Of a stretch of 64,000 bases of DNA, positions 49,927 through 58,278 are shown piece after piece. Positions within the stretch are counted from its first letter, which is position 1. The number at the start of each line of letters is the position of its first letter. The position numbers and the translations under genes were made by a program. Origin of the DNA: Ferrovibrio terrae_A (lineage in GTDB: Bacteria; Pseudomonadota; Alphaproteobacteria; Ferrovibrionales; Ferrovibrionaceae); contig NZ_CALSAN010000006.1 of the NCBI RefSeq assembly GCF_943372915.1, positions 1 through 64,000 of the forward strand, given 5' to 3'. Below the pieces are notes generated by a model, which was not told the DNA's origin, did no database searches, and saw only the letters and a program-made list of their open reading frames with translations.

Positions 49927-51339
49927 CTAGTTCAGGGTTTTCTTCAGCGTCAGTGCCGCTGCGGCTGCACCGAGCATGGCCGCGGCAGCGGCCACGCTGA
50001 ACGCAGCGGCATAGTCCACGCCGCCGGAAACGGCGCCGAGCAGCGCGATACCGATGGCGAAGCCGGCCTGGCGCAAGGTTGTCGCCATCGCCGATGCCAT
50101 GCCGGCGCGGTCTGGCGGCGCCAGCGCCACCAGTGCGCCCGAGACCTGCGAATTGGCCAGCCCCGCCCCGCTCGCCATCAGCAGCATGGCGCCCAGCGCA
50201 AACCAGAGCGTCGCCGTCTGCAGCACGGCAAGGACCAGCAGCACCAGGCCGCTGCCGAGCAGCAGCATGCCGCCCGTGAAATTCGCCTGCCAGCCATAGC
50301 GCTGCGTCGCCCAGACACCGACCGGCGGCAGGGCCAGCATCGGCACTGTCGCCGCCAGCATGGCCAGTCCGGCCTGCTCCATGCCGAGACCAAAAGCGGC
50401 CTGCAGATAGAGCGGCAGATAGATCAGCACGGCCCAGTAGCCCGCCGACAATGACAGCAGCAGGCAGCCGATGCCGATGGCTTCCCGCCGGCGAAACAGC
50501 ATCGGGTCCAGCATTGGTTTTGCGCGGCGCTTCTGTTGCCACACCAGCACGATACCCAGCAGCAGGCCCGCAATCGTCGCCGCCCAGCGCCAGCGCAAAT
50601 CGCCATCGCTGTGCAGCAGCGCCTGTACCGGCAGGGCAATCGCCAGCGTCAGCAGCAGCACCCCCGGCAGATCGAGCGCGCGGCCTTCCTCGTCGCGCGA
50701 TTCTGCAATCACGCGGCGCACCGCCCAGTCGCAAAGGATGCAGATCGGCAGGTTGATCAGGAAGACCCAGCGCCAGCCAAAGCCGGCGGCAACAAAGCCG
50801 CCCAGCGTGGGGCCCAGCGCCATCGCCGCGCCGCTGGTAACGCCGATGATGCCAAAGGCACGCGCACGGGCAGCCGTGTTCGAGATGGGATAGGCCAGCG
50901 AAATCGCCGCCAGGCCGCCGGTGATATAGAAGGCTGCGCACAAGCCCTGCAGCGCACGGGCAAACCACAGTGTCGGCCCGTCCCAGGTCAAACCGCAGAG
51001 CAGCGAAGCGAGCGCGAAGCCGGCATTGCCGAGCAGCAGCATGCGGCGGCGGCCGAACCGGTCGGCCAGTGCACCGGCCGCGAACAACGAGCCGGCAAAG
51101 GCCAGGCTGTAGGCATCCATCACCCAGGCGGTGGCACTGATCGAGAAGCCGAGTTCGTCGCGTATGGCCGGCAGCACCACGGCAACGACGGTGACATCGA
51201 AGTTGGCCAGGCTGACCGACAGCGCCAGGATCCAAGCAACGGCCATCGGATGACGAAAACCAAAACGTGCCGAGTGAGTATGGGCGAGAGCGGACATGAC
51301 GCTGGCATCGCATGCCGGCGCGCGCTGCACCAACGACAT
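49927..51339 (-). CDS. MFS drug/metabolite transporter (EmrB/QacA-like, DHA2 type)
   Basis: A 470-residue transporter with about fourteen helices and the DHA2 layout. Motif A is GALADRFGRRRMLLLG near 87-102, and LPAIRDELGFSISATAWVMD is the usual TM2 start. Proton-driven export of drugs or small organics is expected. It is divergent from the LysR gene 38 bases away, with a palindrome between them. The ATG at 51339 was used; one at 51297 is an alternative. Confidence 0.88.
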   Translation of the reverse strand: MSLVQRAPACDASVMSALAHTHSARFGFRHPMAVAWILALSVSLANFDVTVVAVVLPAIRDELGFSISATAWVMDAYSLAFAGSLFAAGALADRFGRRRMLLLGNAGFALASLLCGLTWDGPTLWFARALQGLCAAFYITGGLAAISLAYPISNTAARARAFGIIGVTSGAAMALGPTLGGFVAAGFGWRWVFLINLPICILCDWAVRRVIAESRDEEGRALDLPGVLLLTLAIALPVQALLHSDGDLRWRWAATIAGLLLGIVLVWQQKRRAKPMLDPMLFRRREAIGIGCLLLSLSAGYWAVLIYLPLYLQAAFGLGMEQAGLAMLAATVPMLALPPVGVWATQRYGWQANFTGGMLLLGSGLVLLVLAVLQTATLWFALGAMLLMASGAGLANSQVSGALVALAPPDRAGMASAMATTLRQAGFAIGIALLGAVSGGVDYAAAFSVAAAAAMLGAAAAALTLKKTLN

Positions 51340-51353
51340 CGCTTCACAGTATC

Positions 51354-51368
51354 ATGAATTTCATTCAT
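51354..51368. promoter_or_regulatory. LysR-type operator between divergent MFS and LysR genes
   Basis: ATGAAT-TTC-ATTCAT is a perfect inverted repeat (6-bp arms, 3-base centre), flanked by further AT pairing. It sits in the 38-base gap between the two divergent starts, the place where LysR proteins bind to control both. Confidence 0.6.
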
Positions 51369-51377
51369 AATAGGGTC

Positions 51378-52346
51378 ATGCGCCCCCTGCCGCCCTTCGA
51401 CTCCCTGGTCGCCTTCGATGCCGTGCTGCGCCATGGCAGCATGACGGCGGCGGCCAGCGAGCTGGGCATCACCCAGAGTGCGGTGAGCCATCGCCTGCGC
51501 CGGCTGGAGGCTTTCATCGGTACGTCTTTGCTGCTGCGGCGTCGCGCCGGCCTGTCGCCGACCCCGGCGGGTACGGCGCTGGCCGAAGGGCTGGGCGATG
51601 TGTTTGACAGCATGGCCGGCCTGCGCGACCGCTGCCGCGCCACCACGGCGCCGGCACGCCTGCGCGTCGGCATCAGCGCGGCACTGGCCCAGCTCTGGCT
51701 GGTGCGCCGCCTGCCGGCCTTTGCCCGGCGCCATCCCGGCATCGATGTCGAACTGGTGATTTTCACCAGCAAGGCGCAGGCCGAGGCCCGTTCCGGCGAT
51801 ATCGATATCCGCGTGCTGTGGAAGAAGCCGGATGAGGCGCGCAACACCAGCACCCAGCGCCTGCTGTTCCGCGAGCAGGTCTTCCCGGTCTGCGCCCCAT
51901 CTGTGCTGGCCAAACCCCTGCGCGATCCCAAGGCCATCGCCAGCCTGCCGCTGCTGTACAAGGCGGTCGAGGAAGGCCAGACCCCGGAATGGGAATGGAG
52001 CACCTGGTTCAAACGCCTTGGCATCGCCGGCAAGCCGAAAACCAGCCTGCGCTTTGGCGATATCGGCACCGCGATTTCAGCCGCCCTAGAAGGCGCCGGC
52101 GTGGTGCTGGCGCGATCCCTGCTGGTGCATGATGCCCTGGGCGATGGCCGGCTGATCCGGCCGCTGGGTCCACAGTGGCAAATGCCCGCGGAAAAGGCCC
52201 ATGTGGTGCGCTGGCCGGCGGCGCTATCGGGCGACCTGCGGGTACGGGCCTTTGCCGCCTGGCTGGCAACCGAAGCCGAGAAAACCGTGGCCGAGGGGGC
52301 ACCGGCCGCCCCACCTGCAGCTAAGCTACCGATTCGGCAGCGTTAA
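51378..52346 (+). CDS. LysR-family transcriptional regulator (GcvA-like group)
   Basis: A 322-residue LysR protein. The helix-turn-helix is at about 8-65 (FDSLVAFDAVLRHGSMTAAA, SELGITQSAVSHRLRRLEAF), and an effector domain covers about 90-295 (RVGISAALAQLWLVRRLPAF). The ATG at 51378 follows AGGG; in-frame ATGs at 51354 and further upstream lie in the operator or in the divergent MFS gene. It most likely controls the MFS gene in response to an unknown ligand. Confidence 0.88.
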   Translation: MRPLPPFDSLVAFDAVLRHGSMTAAASELGITQSAVSHRLRRLEAFIGTSLLLRRRAGLSPTPAGTALAEGLGDVFDSMAGLRDRCRATTAPARLRVGISAALAQLWLVRRLPAFARRHPGIDVELVIFTSKAQAEARSGDIDIRVLWKKPDEARNTSTQRLLFREQVFPVCAPSVLAKPLRDPKAIASLPLLYKAVEEGQTPEWEWSTWFKRLGIAGKPKTSLRFGDIGTAISAALEGAGVVLARSLLVHDALGDGRLIRPLGPQWQMPAEKAHVVRWPAALSGDLRVRAFAAWLATEAEKTVAEGAPAAPPAAKLPIRQR

Positions 52347-52411
52347 TTACTGGGCGGAGTGCCGACATGGCAGCCCTGCGCCAGCGTCATTGCGACGCAA
52401 CAAATCTATCC

Positions 52412-52440
52412 TTGTAACAATCCGTCCCGGGCCGTATATA
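52412..52440 (+). promoter_or_regulatory. Predicted typA promoter
   Basis: TTGTAA (52412-52417) and TATATA (52435-52440) are separated by exactly 17 bases, about 85 bases upstream of the typA start. The transcribed leader contains a GC-rich inverted segment (about 52465-52515) whose role is unclear. Confidence 0.55.
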
Positions 52441-52524
52441 CCCGCCCAACCCTAGCCGAAACCCAAAGGAATCGCGCCCGGCCAGCCCATGCTTGGGAAT
52501 GACCGGGCCTTTCGTGTAAGCCGC

Positions 52525-54348
52525 ATGGATATTCGCAATATCGCCATCATCGCCCACGTCGACCATGGCAAGACCACGCTCGTCGACGCCCTGCTGCGCC
52601 AGTCCGGCTCGTTCCGCGAGAACCAGCAGGTCGCCGAGCGCGTCATGGACAGCAACGACCTGGAGCGCGAGCGCGGCATCACCATTCTCGCCAAGTGCAC
52701 CTCGGTCGAGTGGCACGGCACCCGCGTGAACATCGTCGACACCCCCGGCCACGCCGATTTTGGCGGTGAAGTCGAACGCATCCTCTCGATGGTGGATGGC
52801 GTGGTGTTGCTGGTGGACGCCGCCGAAGGTCCGCTGCCGCAGACCAAATTCGTGCTCGGCAAGGCGCTCGGCCTCGGCATGCGCCCGATCGTGGTCATCA
52901 ACAAGGTCGACCGCCAGGACGCCCGTCCGGTGGAAGTCCATTCCGAAGTCTTCGACCTGTTCGCCGCGCTGGACGCCACCGAAGAGCAGCTCGACTTCCC
53001 CTGCATGTTTGCTTCGGGCCGCTCCGGCTGGGCCGATGACAGCCTGGAAGGCCCGCGCAAGGATCTCGCCCCGCTGTTCGATCTCGTCGTGCGCCATGTG
53101 CCGGCGCCGACCGCCGAGCAGAATGCGCCCTTCAAGATGCTGGTCACCACGCTGGAAGCCGACAACTTCCTCGGCCGCATCCTCACCGGCCGCATCTATT
53201 CGGGTAAGCTGAAGGTCAATACCCCGATCCATTCGCTGCGCGCTGATGGCAGCGAGATCGAGGTGGGCCGCGTCACCAAGCTGCTGGCCTTCCGCGGCAT
53301 CGAACGCGTGCCGGTGGATGAAGCTGATGCCGGCGACATCGTCGCTATTGCCGGCCTGACCACCACCACGGTCGCCGACACCATCTGCGAACCCTCCGTC
53401 ACCGAACCGGTGCCGGCCAACCCGATCGATCCGCCGACGCTGGCGATGACCTTCTCGGTGAACAACTCCCCGTTCGCCGGCAAGGAAGGCAGCAAGGTGC
53501 AGAGCCGCGTGATCCGCGACCGCCTGCTGCGTGAAGCCGAAGGCAACGTTGCCATCCATATCCGCGAAACCGAGGAGAAGGACGCCTTCCAGGTCGCCGG
53601 CCGTGGCGAACTGCAGCTCGGCGTGCTGGTCGAAGTGATGCGCCGCGAGGGCTTCGAGCTGTCGATCAGCCGCCCGCGCGTGCTGTTCCAGAAGGACGAA
53701 GACGGCAATCTGCTCGAGCCGATCGAGGAAGTGCATGTCGACGTCGACGATGCCTATACCGGCGTCGTGGTGGAGAAGATGTCCCTGCGCAAGGCCGAGC
53801 TGCGCGACATGCGCCCCTCGGGCGGCGGCAAGACCCGCATCACCTTCCATGCCCCCTCGCGCGGCCTGATCGGCTATCACGGTGAGTTCCTCACCGACAC
53901 GCGCGGCACCGGCATCATGAACAAGCTGTTCCACGGCTACGGCCCGCATCGCGGCCCGATCCCGGGCCGCCGCAACGGCGTTCTGATTGCCAACGGCACC
54001 GGCGAAACCGTGGCCTATGCGCTGTGGTATATCGAAGAGCGCGGCACGCTGTTCGTCGATCCGGGCACGCCGGTCTACGAGGGCATGATCATCGGCGAGA
54101 ACAGCCGCGACAACGACCTCGAAGTCAATCCGATGAAGGCCAAGCAGCTGACCAACATGCGTGCGTCGGGCAAGGACGAGGCCGTGCGCCTCACCCCGCC
54201 GCGCAAGATGACGCTGGAACAGGCGATCAGCTACATCGGCGATGACGAGCTGGTGGAAGTGACGCCGAAGAGCGTGCGAATCCGCAAGAAGCTGCTGGAC
54301 CCGAACGACCGCAAGCGCGCCTCCCGCGCCGCCGACGTCGCCGCCTGA
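52525..54348 (+). CDS. typA: Ribosome-associated GTPase TypA/BipA
   Basis: A 607-residue translational GTPase that binds the ribosome and is needed for growth in cold and stress. G1 is AHVDHGKTTL near 9-18, G3 is DTPGHADFGG near 72-81, and G4 is NKVD near 126-129. Domain II, the EF-G-like domains and the TypA-specific C-terminal domain follow (RGLIGYHGEFLTDTRGTGIM, SRDNDLEVNPMKAKQLTNMR). The ATG at 52525 gives the family start MDIRNIAIIAHVDHG; an upstream ATG at 52489 is less likely. A terminator follows. Confidence 0.94.
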   Translation: MDIRNIAIIAHVDHGKTTLVDALLRQSGSFRENQQVAERVMDSNDLERERGITILAKCTSVEWHGTRVNIVDTPGHADFGGEVERILSMVDGVVLLVDAAEGPLPQTKFVLGKALGLGMRPIVVINKVDRQDARPVEVHSEVFDLFAALDATEEQLDFPCMFASGRSGWADDSLEGPRKDLAPLFDLVVRHVPAPTAEQNAPFKMLVTTLEADNFLGRILTGRIYSGKLKVNTPIHSLRADGSEIEVGRVTKLLAFRGIERVPVDEADAGDIVAIAGLTTTTVADTICEPSVTEPVPANPIDPPTLAMTFSVNNSPFAGKEGSKVQSRVIRDRLLREAEGNVAIHIRETEEKDAFQVAGRGELQLGVLVEVMRREGFELSISRPRVLFQKDEDGNLLEPIEEVHVDVDDAYTGVVVEKMSLRKAELRDMRPSGGGKTRITFHAPSRGLIGYHGEFLTDTRGTGIMNKLFHGYGPHRGPIPGRRNGVLIANGTGETVAYALWYIEERGTLFVDPGTPVYEGMIIGENSRDNDLEVNPMKAKQLTNMRASGKDEAVRLTPPRKMTLEQAISYIGDDELVEVTPKSVRIRKKLLDPNDRKRASRAADVAA

Positions 54349-54373
54349 GCACAGCACTCCATTCCATGATCTG

Positions 54374-54402
54374 AAAAGGCCGGGTTTCCACCCGGCCTTT
54401 TT
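54374..54402 (+). terminator. Rho-independent terminator of typA
   Basis: AAAAGGCCGGGT (54374-54385) pairs perfectly with ACCCGGCCTTTT (54390-54401) around TTCC, with the T-run on the right arm extending to 54402. Confidence 0.88.
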
Positions 54403-54464
54403 GCTGCTGCGGGACTGCAAATCCCTCCGCAAGCGGTTGAACTGCCGTGGTTTTTTGCGACAGA

Positions 54465-54491
54465 AACTGCAAATCAACGTTTATTGCAGTT
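54465..54491. promoter_or_regulatory. Spaced inverted repeat upstream of the receiver-protein gene
   Basis: AACTGCAA (54465-54472) and TTGCAGTT (54484-54491) are perfect 8-bp arms separated by 11 bases, about 120-145 bases upstream of the gene at 54610. The surrounding 150 bases are AT-rich for this chromosome. It may be an operator or an upstream hairpin. Confidence 0.4.
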
Positions 54492-54609
54492 CAGCAAATA
54501 CAACTACAGACAGATATTCTCTTGATGATTGATTGCCATTTTGGCTAAATACTATCTCAGATAGTCGGCCTCCCCGCCCGCGTCTGCTGCAATATTCAGA
54601 GAGATCGCG

Positions 54610-55182
54610 ATGACAAAACCGGCCCTGAACCTGCAAAGCCTCCGCTTCCTGGTGGCCGACGGCAACAGCTACTTCCAGACCATCCTCTACGGCATCCTGC
54701 ATGCGCTGGGCGCCCAGCATATCGCTGTTACCGGTACCGGTGACGAAGCCCTGGCCCGCAGCCGCAGCGACGTCACCGACCTGCTGATCTGCGACTGGAG
54801 CCTGCCCGAAGTCGATGGCTTCGATCTGGTGCGACGCATCCGCACCGACAGCCACAATCCCAATCGCTATACGCCGGTGATCGTGCTGACCAGCCATGCC
54901 CAGGCCCATACGGTGGAGCGCGCCCGCGATTGCGGCGCCAATTTCGTGCTGGCCAAGCCGATCTCGCCCAAGTTGCTGTATGATCGTCTGCTGTGGATCG
55001 CCGAAGATCCGCGCCCCTTCGTGATGGCACCCGGCGGCTATAACGGTCCCGATCGCCGCTTCAAGAAGGATGGCGCCTCCTCGGTCGAGGTGGAGCGCCG
55101 CGGCAGGCCGCATGCTGCCGCCGCATCCCCGGTTACAGCACCGTCGCTGGGCCCAGCCGTGGCGGCGATGACCCTGCACTGA
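54610..55182 (+). CDS. Stand-alone response-regulator receiver protein with basic tail
   Basis: A 190-residue protein. The receiver domain covers about 10-130, with ICDWSLPEVDGFD carrying the phosphoacceptor Asp near residue 60, VIVLTSHAQ the conserved Thr, and FVLAKPISPKLL the Lys. The usual first acidic pair is replaced by VADGNSYFQ, so one metal-binding acid is missing. The tail includes GGYNGPDRRFKKDG, a motif common in alphaproteobacterial CheY-like proteins, and then a low-complexity Ala/Pro end. No DNA-binding domain. The next gene, 13 bases on, may be its partner. Confidence 0.85.
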   Translation: MTKPALNLQSLRFLVADGNSYFQTILYGILHALGAQHIAVTGTGDEALARSRSDVTDLLICDWSLPEVDGFDLVRRIRTDSHNPNRYTPVIVLTSHAQAHTVERARDCGANFVLAKPISPKLLYDRLLWIAEDPRPFVMAPGGYNGPDRRFKKDGASSVEVERRGRPHAAAASPVTAPSLGPAVAAMTLH

Positions 55183-55195
55183 GGCCGGGATCGCC

Positions 55196-55771
55196 ATGAG
55201 CGACAGCCAGGACAAAACCGAACCGGTCGCAGCCGATACCGCCAAGGCCGAGGTGCAGATCGTCAAGATCAAGTCGCGCTTTGCCATGCTGGCGCTGCGC
55301 GATGGCGGCAAATCCGCCGCGGCCCTGATCGGTGCTGCCGATGCTTTCCTGCAGACAGAACGTAACCGCTACCATGCCTGGGTGAGCGATGCCCTGCAGG
55401 CGCTGGATGTCACGCTCGACCAGCTGCCCGGCAGTATCCCCGAGGCACTGCAGGCGGCTTATGGCCAGGCCATGCAGATCCGCGACCTGGGCGGTACCTT
55501 TGGCGCACCACTGGTGACCGAGGCCGCCGACAGTCTCTGCGAGTTGCTCTATCGCCTGTACAGCGCCGAGCTGTACAGCCATGAAGCCATTGCCATGCAT
55601 CAGTCGACCTTGCGCCTGATCTGCGCGGCCGACCAGAACAAGACAACGCCGGCCGGTATCGCCGAACTGCTAGCCGGCCTGCGGAAGATCGTGGCGAGAT
55701 ATCCGCGCCCCCTGCCGCCGCCCAGACCACCCGGTCAGTCCCAGGCCCGGCCAGCCGAAGCGTCGCACTGA
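55196..55771 (+). CDS. Helical protein cotranscribed with the receiver gene, possible phosphotransfer partner
   Basis: A 191-residue, mostly helical protein with no recognised domain. It starts 13 bases after the receiver gene. The central helix pair (EAADSLCELLYRLYSAELYS, HEAIAMHQSTLRLICAADQN) contains a His in MHQSTLRL where an HPt-like helix might be expected, but the usual HPt motif is not clear. The C-terminal 20 residues are Pro-rich. Its role is inferred from gene order only. An adaptor for the receiver protein is an equally good guess. Confidence 0.55.
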   Translation: MSDSQDKTEPVAADTAKAEVQIVKIKSRFAMLALRDGGKSAAALIGAADAFLQTERNRYHAWVSDALQALDVTLDQLPGSIPEALQAAYGQAMQIRDLGGTFGAPLVTEAADSLCELLYRLYSAELYSHEAIAMHQSTLRLICAADQNKTTPAGIAELLAGLRKIVARYPRPLPPPRPPGQSQARPAEASH

Positions 55772-55778
55772 ACTCTGA

Positions 55779-56591
55779 TCAGTCCTTCACGCTGGCGCAG
55801 TAGCGCGTCGAGGAGCGGATCTTGGCGCAGGCCGCATCGGCATCCTTGCGCTCGGCAAAGCCGACCAGCATCAGGCGCGCAAACGTGCCGCGATTGGGCG
55901 TATCGACCCATTCGACCTGCGGATCGAACTGGCCATAGAGGGCCGGATTGGCCCGCAGCAGCTCTTGCCATTCATTGATGGCGGCCGATTCCGTGCGGTG
56001 CGAGGCCAGATGCGCGCGCCAGCCCGTGAGCCCGGCGCTGGTCATGTCCTTCATGCTGCCGGCCATCTCCGGCGGTGTGGGCTGGGCACCGGTGGCGGCA
56101 GCCATCTGCTGCTGTTCTGCCGCCAGGGCCGGATTGTCGGCCGCAGCTGGCGATGGCCGGTAGCCCGCGGGCAGTGCCGGCGCGATAGCCACCACGGTGG
56201 CAGCGGCCGGCGGCATGGCTGCAGCGGATGTGGACGACGCGGCCGCCGGTGCGCGCGCAGCCTGCCGCGGAGCAGGAGCTGGCGGCTTCGTGGCCGGTGA
56301 CGGCACCAGCGCCATCTCGGCGGCCCGCTTGGCAGCCTCTTCCTCGGCCACCTTCTCCGGATCCCTGTAATTCACCGGGGTGGTGTTGGTCTGGTTCAAT
56401 GCCTGGTTGGTGGTGGCGCGCTGGCCGGCCCAGTTCGCCTGCGACACGCTGCCGGGCGGCGGCAGCAGCACCTCGGGGGCCGGCGGATCGGACGGATACA
56501 TGCCAAGCTCGACCTGCAGTTCCTGCCAGCTCTGACAGGCACTCAGCAGGCCAGCGGCCAGTATCACCGCTATGACGTTACGGCAGGGCAT
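55779..56591 (-). CDS. Lipoprotein with C-terminal SPOR-like domain
   Basis: A 270-residue exported protein. The ATG at 56591 with GGAG upstream gives a signal peptide with lipobox LLSAC (Cys near residue 19). A Pro/Ala-rich linker covers about 80-170. The last 75 residues (GLTGWRAHLASHRTESAAIN, TFARLMLVGFAERKDADAAC) have the SPOR pattern, a fold that binds denuded peptidoglycan at division sites. SPOR lipoproteins act in cell-envelope or division processes. Longer frames upstream lack a signal peptide. It is convergent with the receiver unit, with a gap of seven bases. Confidence 0.8.
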   Translation of the reverse strand: MPCRNVIAVILAAGLLSACQSWQELQVELGMYPSDPPAPEVLLPPPGSVSQANWAGQRATTNQALNQTNTTPVNYRDPEKVAEEEAAKRAAEMALVPSPATKPPAPAPRQAARAPAAASSTSAAAMPPAAATVVAIAPALPAGYRPSPAAADNPALAAEQQQMAAATGAQPTPPEMAGSMKDMTSAGLTGWRAHLASHRTESAAINEWQELLRANPALYGQFDPQVEWVDTPNRGTFARLMLVGFAERKDADAACAKIRSSTRYCASVKD

Positions 56592-56675
56592 CGACTCGTT
56601 CTCCACAGCCCGCATTTTAGGCTGACGCAGGATGACGGGCCAAGGTAGAAACATGGTTAAGACCATGGAGGATCA

Positions 56676-56897
56676 ATGCCCGTACTCGATATCAAGGCCG
56701 ACGTCACCGGCAAAGTCTGGAAGCTTGAGGCCGCCCTGGGCGCCAGCCTAGCGGCCGGCGACATCGTGATGATCCTGGAATCGATGAAAATGGAAATCCC
56801 GGTCGAGGCGCCGAAAGCGGGCCGGCTTGCCACGCTGACCGTGGCCGAGGGCGACAGCATCAAGGAAGGCCAAGTGCTGGCCAGAATGGAAATCTAG
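56676..56897 (+). CDS. Stand-alone biotinyl (biotin carboxyl carrier) domain protein
   Basis: A 73-residue protein consisting only of a biotinyl/lipoyl domain, with the biotinylation motif ESMKME (Lys38). The hammerhead repeat is GKVWKLEAALGASLAAGDIV and RLATLTVAEGDSIKEGQVLA. Such free biotinyl subunits serve acyl-CoA or pyruvate-type carboxylases made from separate subunits. No carboxylase or carboxyltransferase gene lies in the window, so the partner is distant. It sits between two minus-strand genes. Confidence 0.88.
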   Translation: MPVLDIKADVTGKVWKLEAALGASLAAGDIVMILESMKMEIPVEAPKAGRLATLTVAEGDSIKEGQVLARMEI

Positions 56898-56915
56898 GGC
56901 TGGAGATTTGAGGCG

Positions 56916-57635
56916 TCAGGCCGGCGCGTCGTAGGCGCAGCGGAAGCCGACATAGACCGCATAGAAGGCCGCCGGCTTGGAATAGTTCGCCTCGGCCTTC
57001 ATCTGCTCCGGGCCATACCACCAGGAGCCGCCCATGGTGCGCTTCTCGCCGCCACCCGTGTCATTCGGATGATCGGCCACCCATTCCCAGACATTGCCGC
57101 CCATATCATAGAGGCCGTTGACGCCAGGCGCCGTCTGTCCCACCGGCGCGCTGCGTGGCCAGCGGTCGGGCGTCGACATGTTGGCGCCATCCGGGCTGTC
57201 GCCGGTGGGAAAGGTATAGCGCTGGCCAGTGACGAAAGGCGTCGGCGGGTCGCGCCGCGTCTCCACATAGGCGGCCTGCAGCCATTCCTGCACGGTGGGC
57301 AGGCGACCGCCATGGGCGCGACAATAGGCCTGCGCCTCCGCCCAGGTAACATGCACGGCGGGATGCGCCTCGGTATCGGGCGCTTCGCCGAAAGGCCAAT
57401 AGACGGTCCAGCCCGCACGCCGGACCCAGCCGGCGGCATATTCATAGCCGCCGCCCTCGCGCTCGGCCGCAGTGACCATGCGCGCCGCCTCGGCATGGCG
57501 GCGGAACTGCGCGATGCTGACCTCGATGCGGTCGATCAGAAAAGCGCCGATGCGCTGCTTGTCGGCCGGCTGCGCAAGCGCGACACCCGGGGCCAGCAGG
57601 CCTGCAAAGATGTATGCAACTGCCTTGATCATCAT
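56916..57635 (-). CDS. Formylglycine-generating-enzyme-like (SUMF1/FGE-sulfatase) domain protein, exported
   Basis: A 239-residue protein with a signal peptide (MMIKAVAYIFAGLLAPGVAL, cleaved near residue 22) and a C-type-lectin-like FGE fold. Motifs are GRLPTVQEWLQAAYVET, GLYDMGGNVWEWVADH and TMGGSWWYGPEQ. Genuine FGEs need conserved Cys pairs and few are visible here, so it is more likely a SUMF1-like protein of other function. The ATG at 57635 was preferred over upstream frames with no ribosome-binding site. Confidence 0.8.
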   Translation of the reverse strand: MMIKAVAYIFAGLLAPGVALAQPADKQRIGAFLIDRIEVSIAQFRRHAEAARMVTAAEREGGGYEYAAGWVRRAGWTVYWPFGEAPDTEAHPAVHVTWAEAQAYCRAHGGRLPTVQEWLQAAYVETRRDPPTPFVTGQRYTFPTGDSPDGANMSTPDRWPRSAPVGQTAPGVNGLYDMGGNVWEWVADHPNDTGGGEKRTMGGSWWYGPEQMKAEANYSKPAAFYAVYVGFRCAYDAPA

Positions 57636-57699
57636 GGCCCGAATGGTAGGGCGCAGGCAGCGCTCGTCAAATCGCAAACCAGTGAACGGAACGGCGGTC

Positions 57700-58272
57700 T
57701 CAGCCTTCGCCCTGTCCCGACTTTTCCATCGGCTTGTGGCGCAGGATCAGCGGTGTCTGCGCCAGCATGAAGGCCACCGTCAGGCCGATCAGGCCAAAGA
57801 CCTTGAAAGCCACCCAGAAATCCGTGCTCTGCGTGCGCCAGACGATTTCGTTCAGGCCGGCCATTGCGGCGAAGAACAGGCCCAGCCGCAGGGTGAGCTT
57901 GCGCCAGCCGTTCTCCGTCATCTGCAGCGATGTGCCCAGCACATACTGCAGCGGATGCCGGTTGATGGCATAGCCGCCGAGCAGGATCACGGCGAAGATG
58001 GCATTGACGATGGTCGGCTTCATCTTGATGAAGGTTTCATCCTGCAGCCACAGCGTCAGGCCGCCGAAGATGCCGACCACCACGGCGGTTACCAGCGGCA
58101 TCATCGGCACGCGCCGCAACAGCACCAGCGACACCAGCAGCCCCACCGCCGTCGCCGCCAGCAGAACGGCCGTGGCCGGCAACAGCCCCTCGGCACTGTA
58201 GACGATGAAGAACAGCGCCAGCGGGCCGTATTCGGTGGCGGGCTTGAGCCAGCGCGGGGCAGTGCGGGTCAT
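57700..58272 (-). CDS. yciB: Inner-membrane septation protein A homologue (YciB/IspZ)
   Basis: A 190-residue membrane protein with five or six helices. The family start is recognisable (LKPATEYGPLALFFIVYSAE), as are MKPTIVNAIFAVILLGGYAI, PLQYVLGTSLQMTENGWRKL and GLNEIVWRTQSTDFWVAFKV. YciB takes part in cell-envelope synthesis and septum formation. It lies six bases after the stop of the aldolase-dehydrogenase gene and may be its downstream cotranscript without functional tie. Confidence 0.88.
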   Translation of the reverse strand: MTRTAPRWLKPATEYGPLALFFIVYSAEGLLPATAVLLAATAVGLLVSLVLLRRVPMMPLVTAVVVGIFGGLTLWLQDETFIKMKPTIVNAIFAVILLGGYAINRHPLQYVLGTSLQMTENGWRKLTLRLGLFFAAMAGLNEIVWRTQSTDFWVAFKVFGLIGLTVAFMLAQTPLILRHKPMEKSGQGEG

Positions 58273-58278
58273 GGCAGC

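Noticed and set aside
52387..54477. A 696-codon open frame on the minus strand
   Set aside because: It is fully antisense to typA, a certain gene; its sequence is low-complexity His/Asp/Gln-rich with no recognisable domain.
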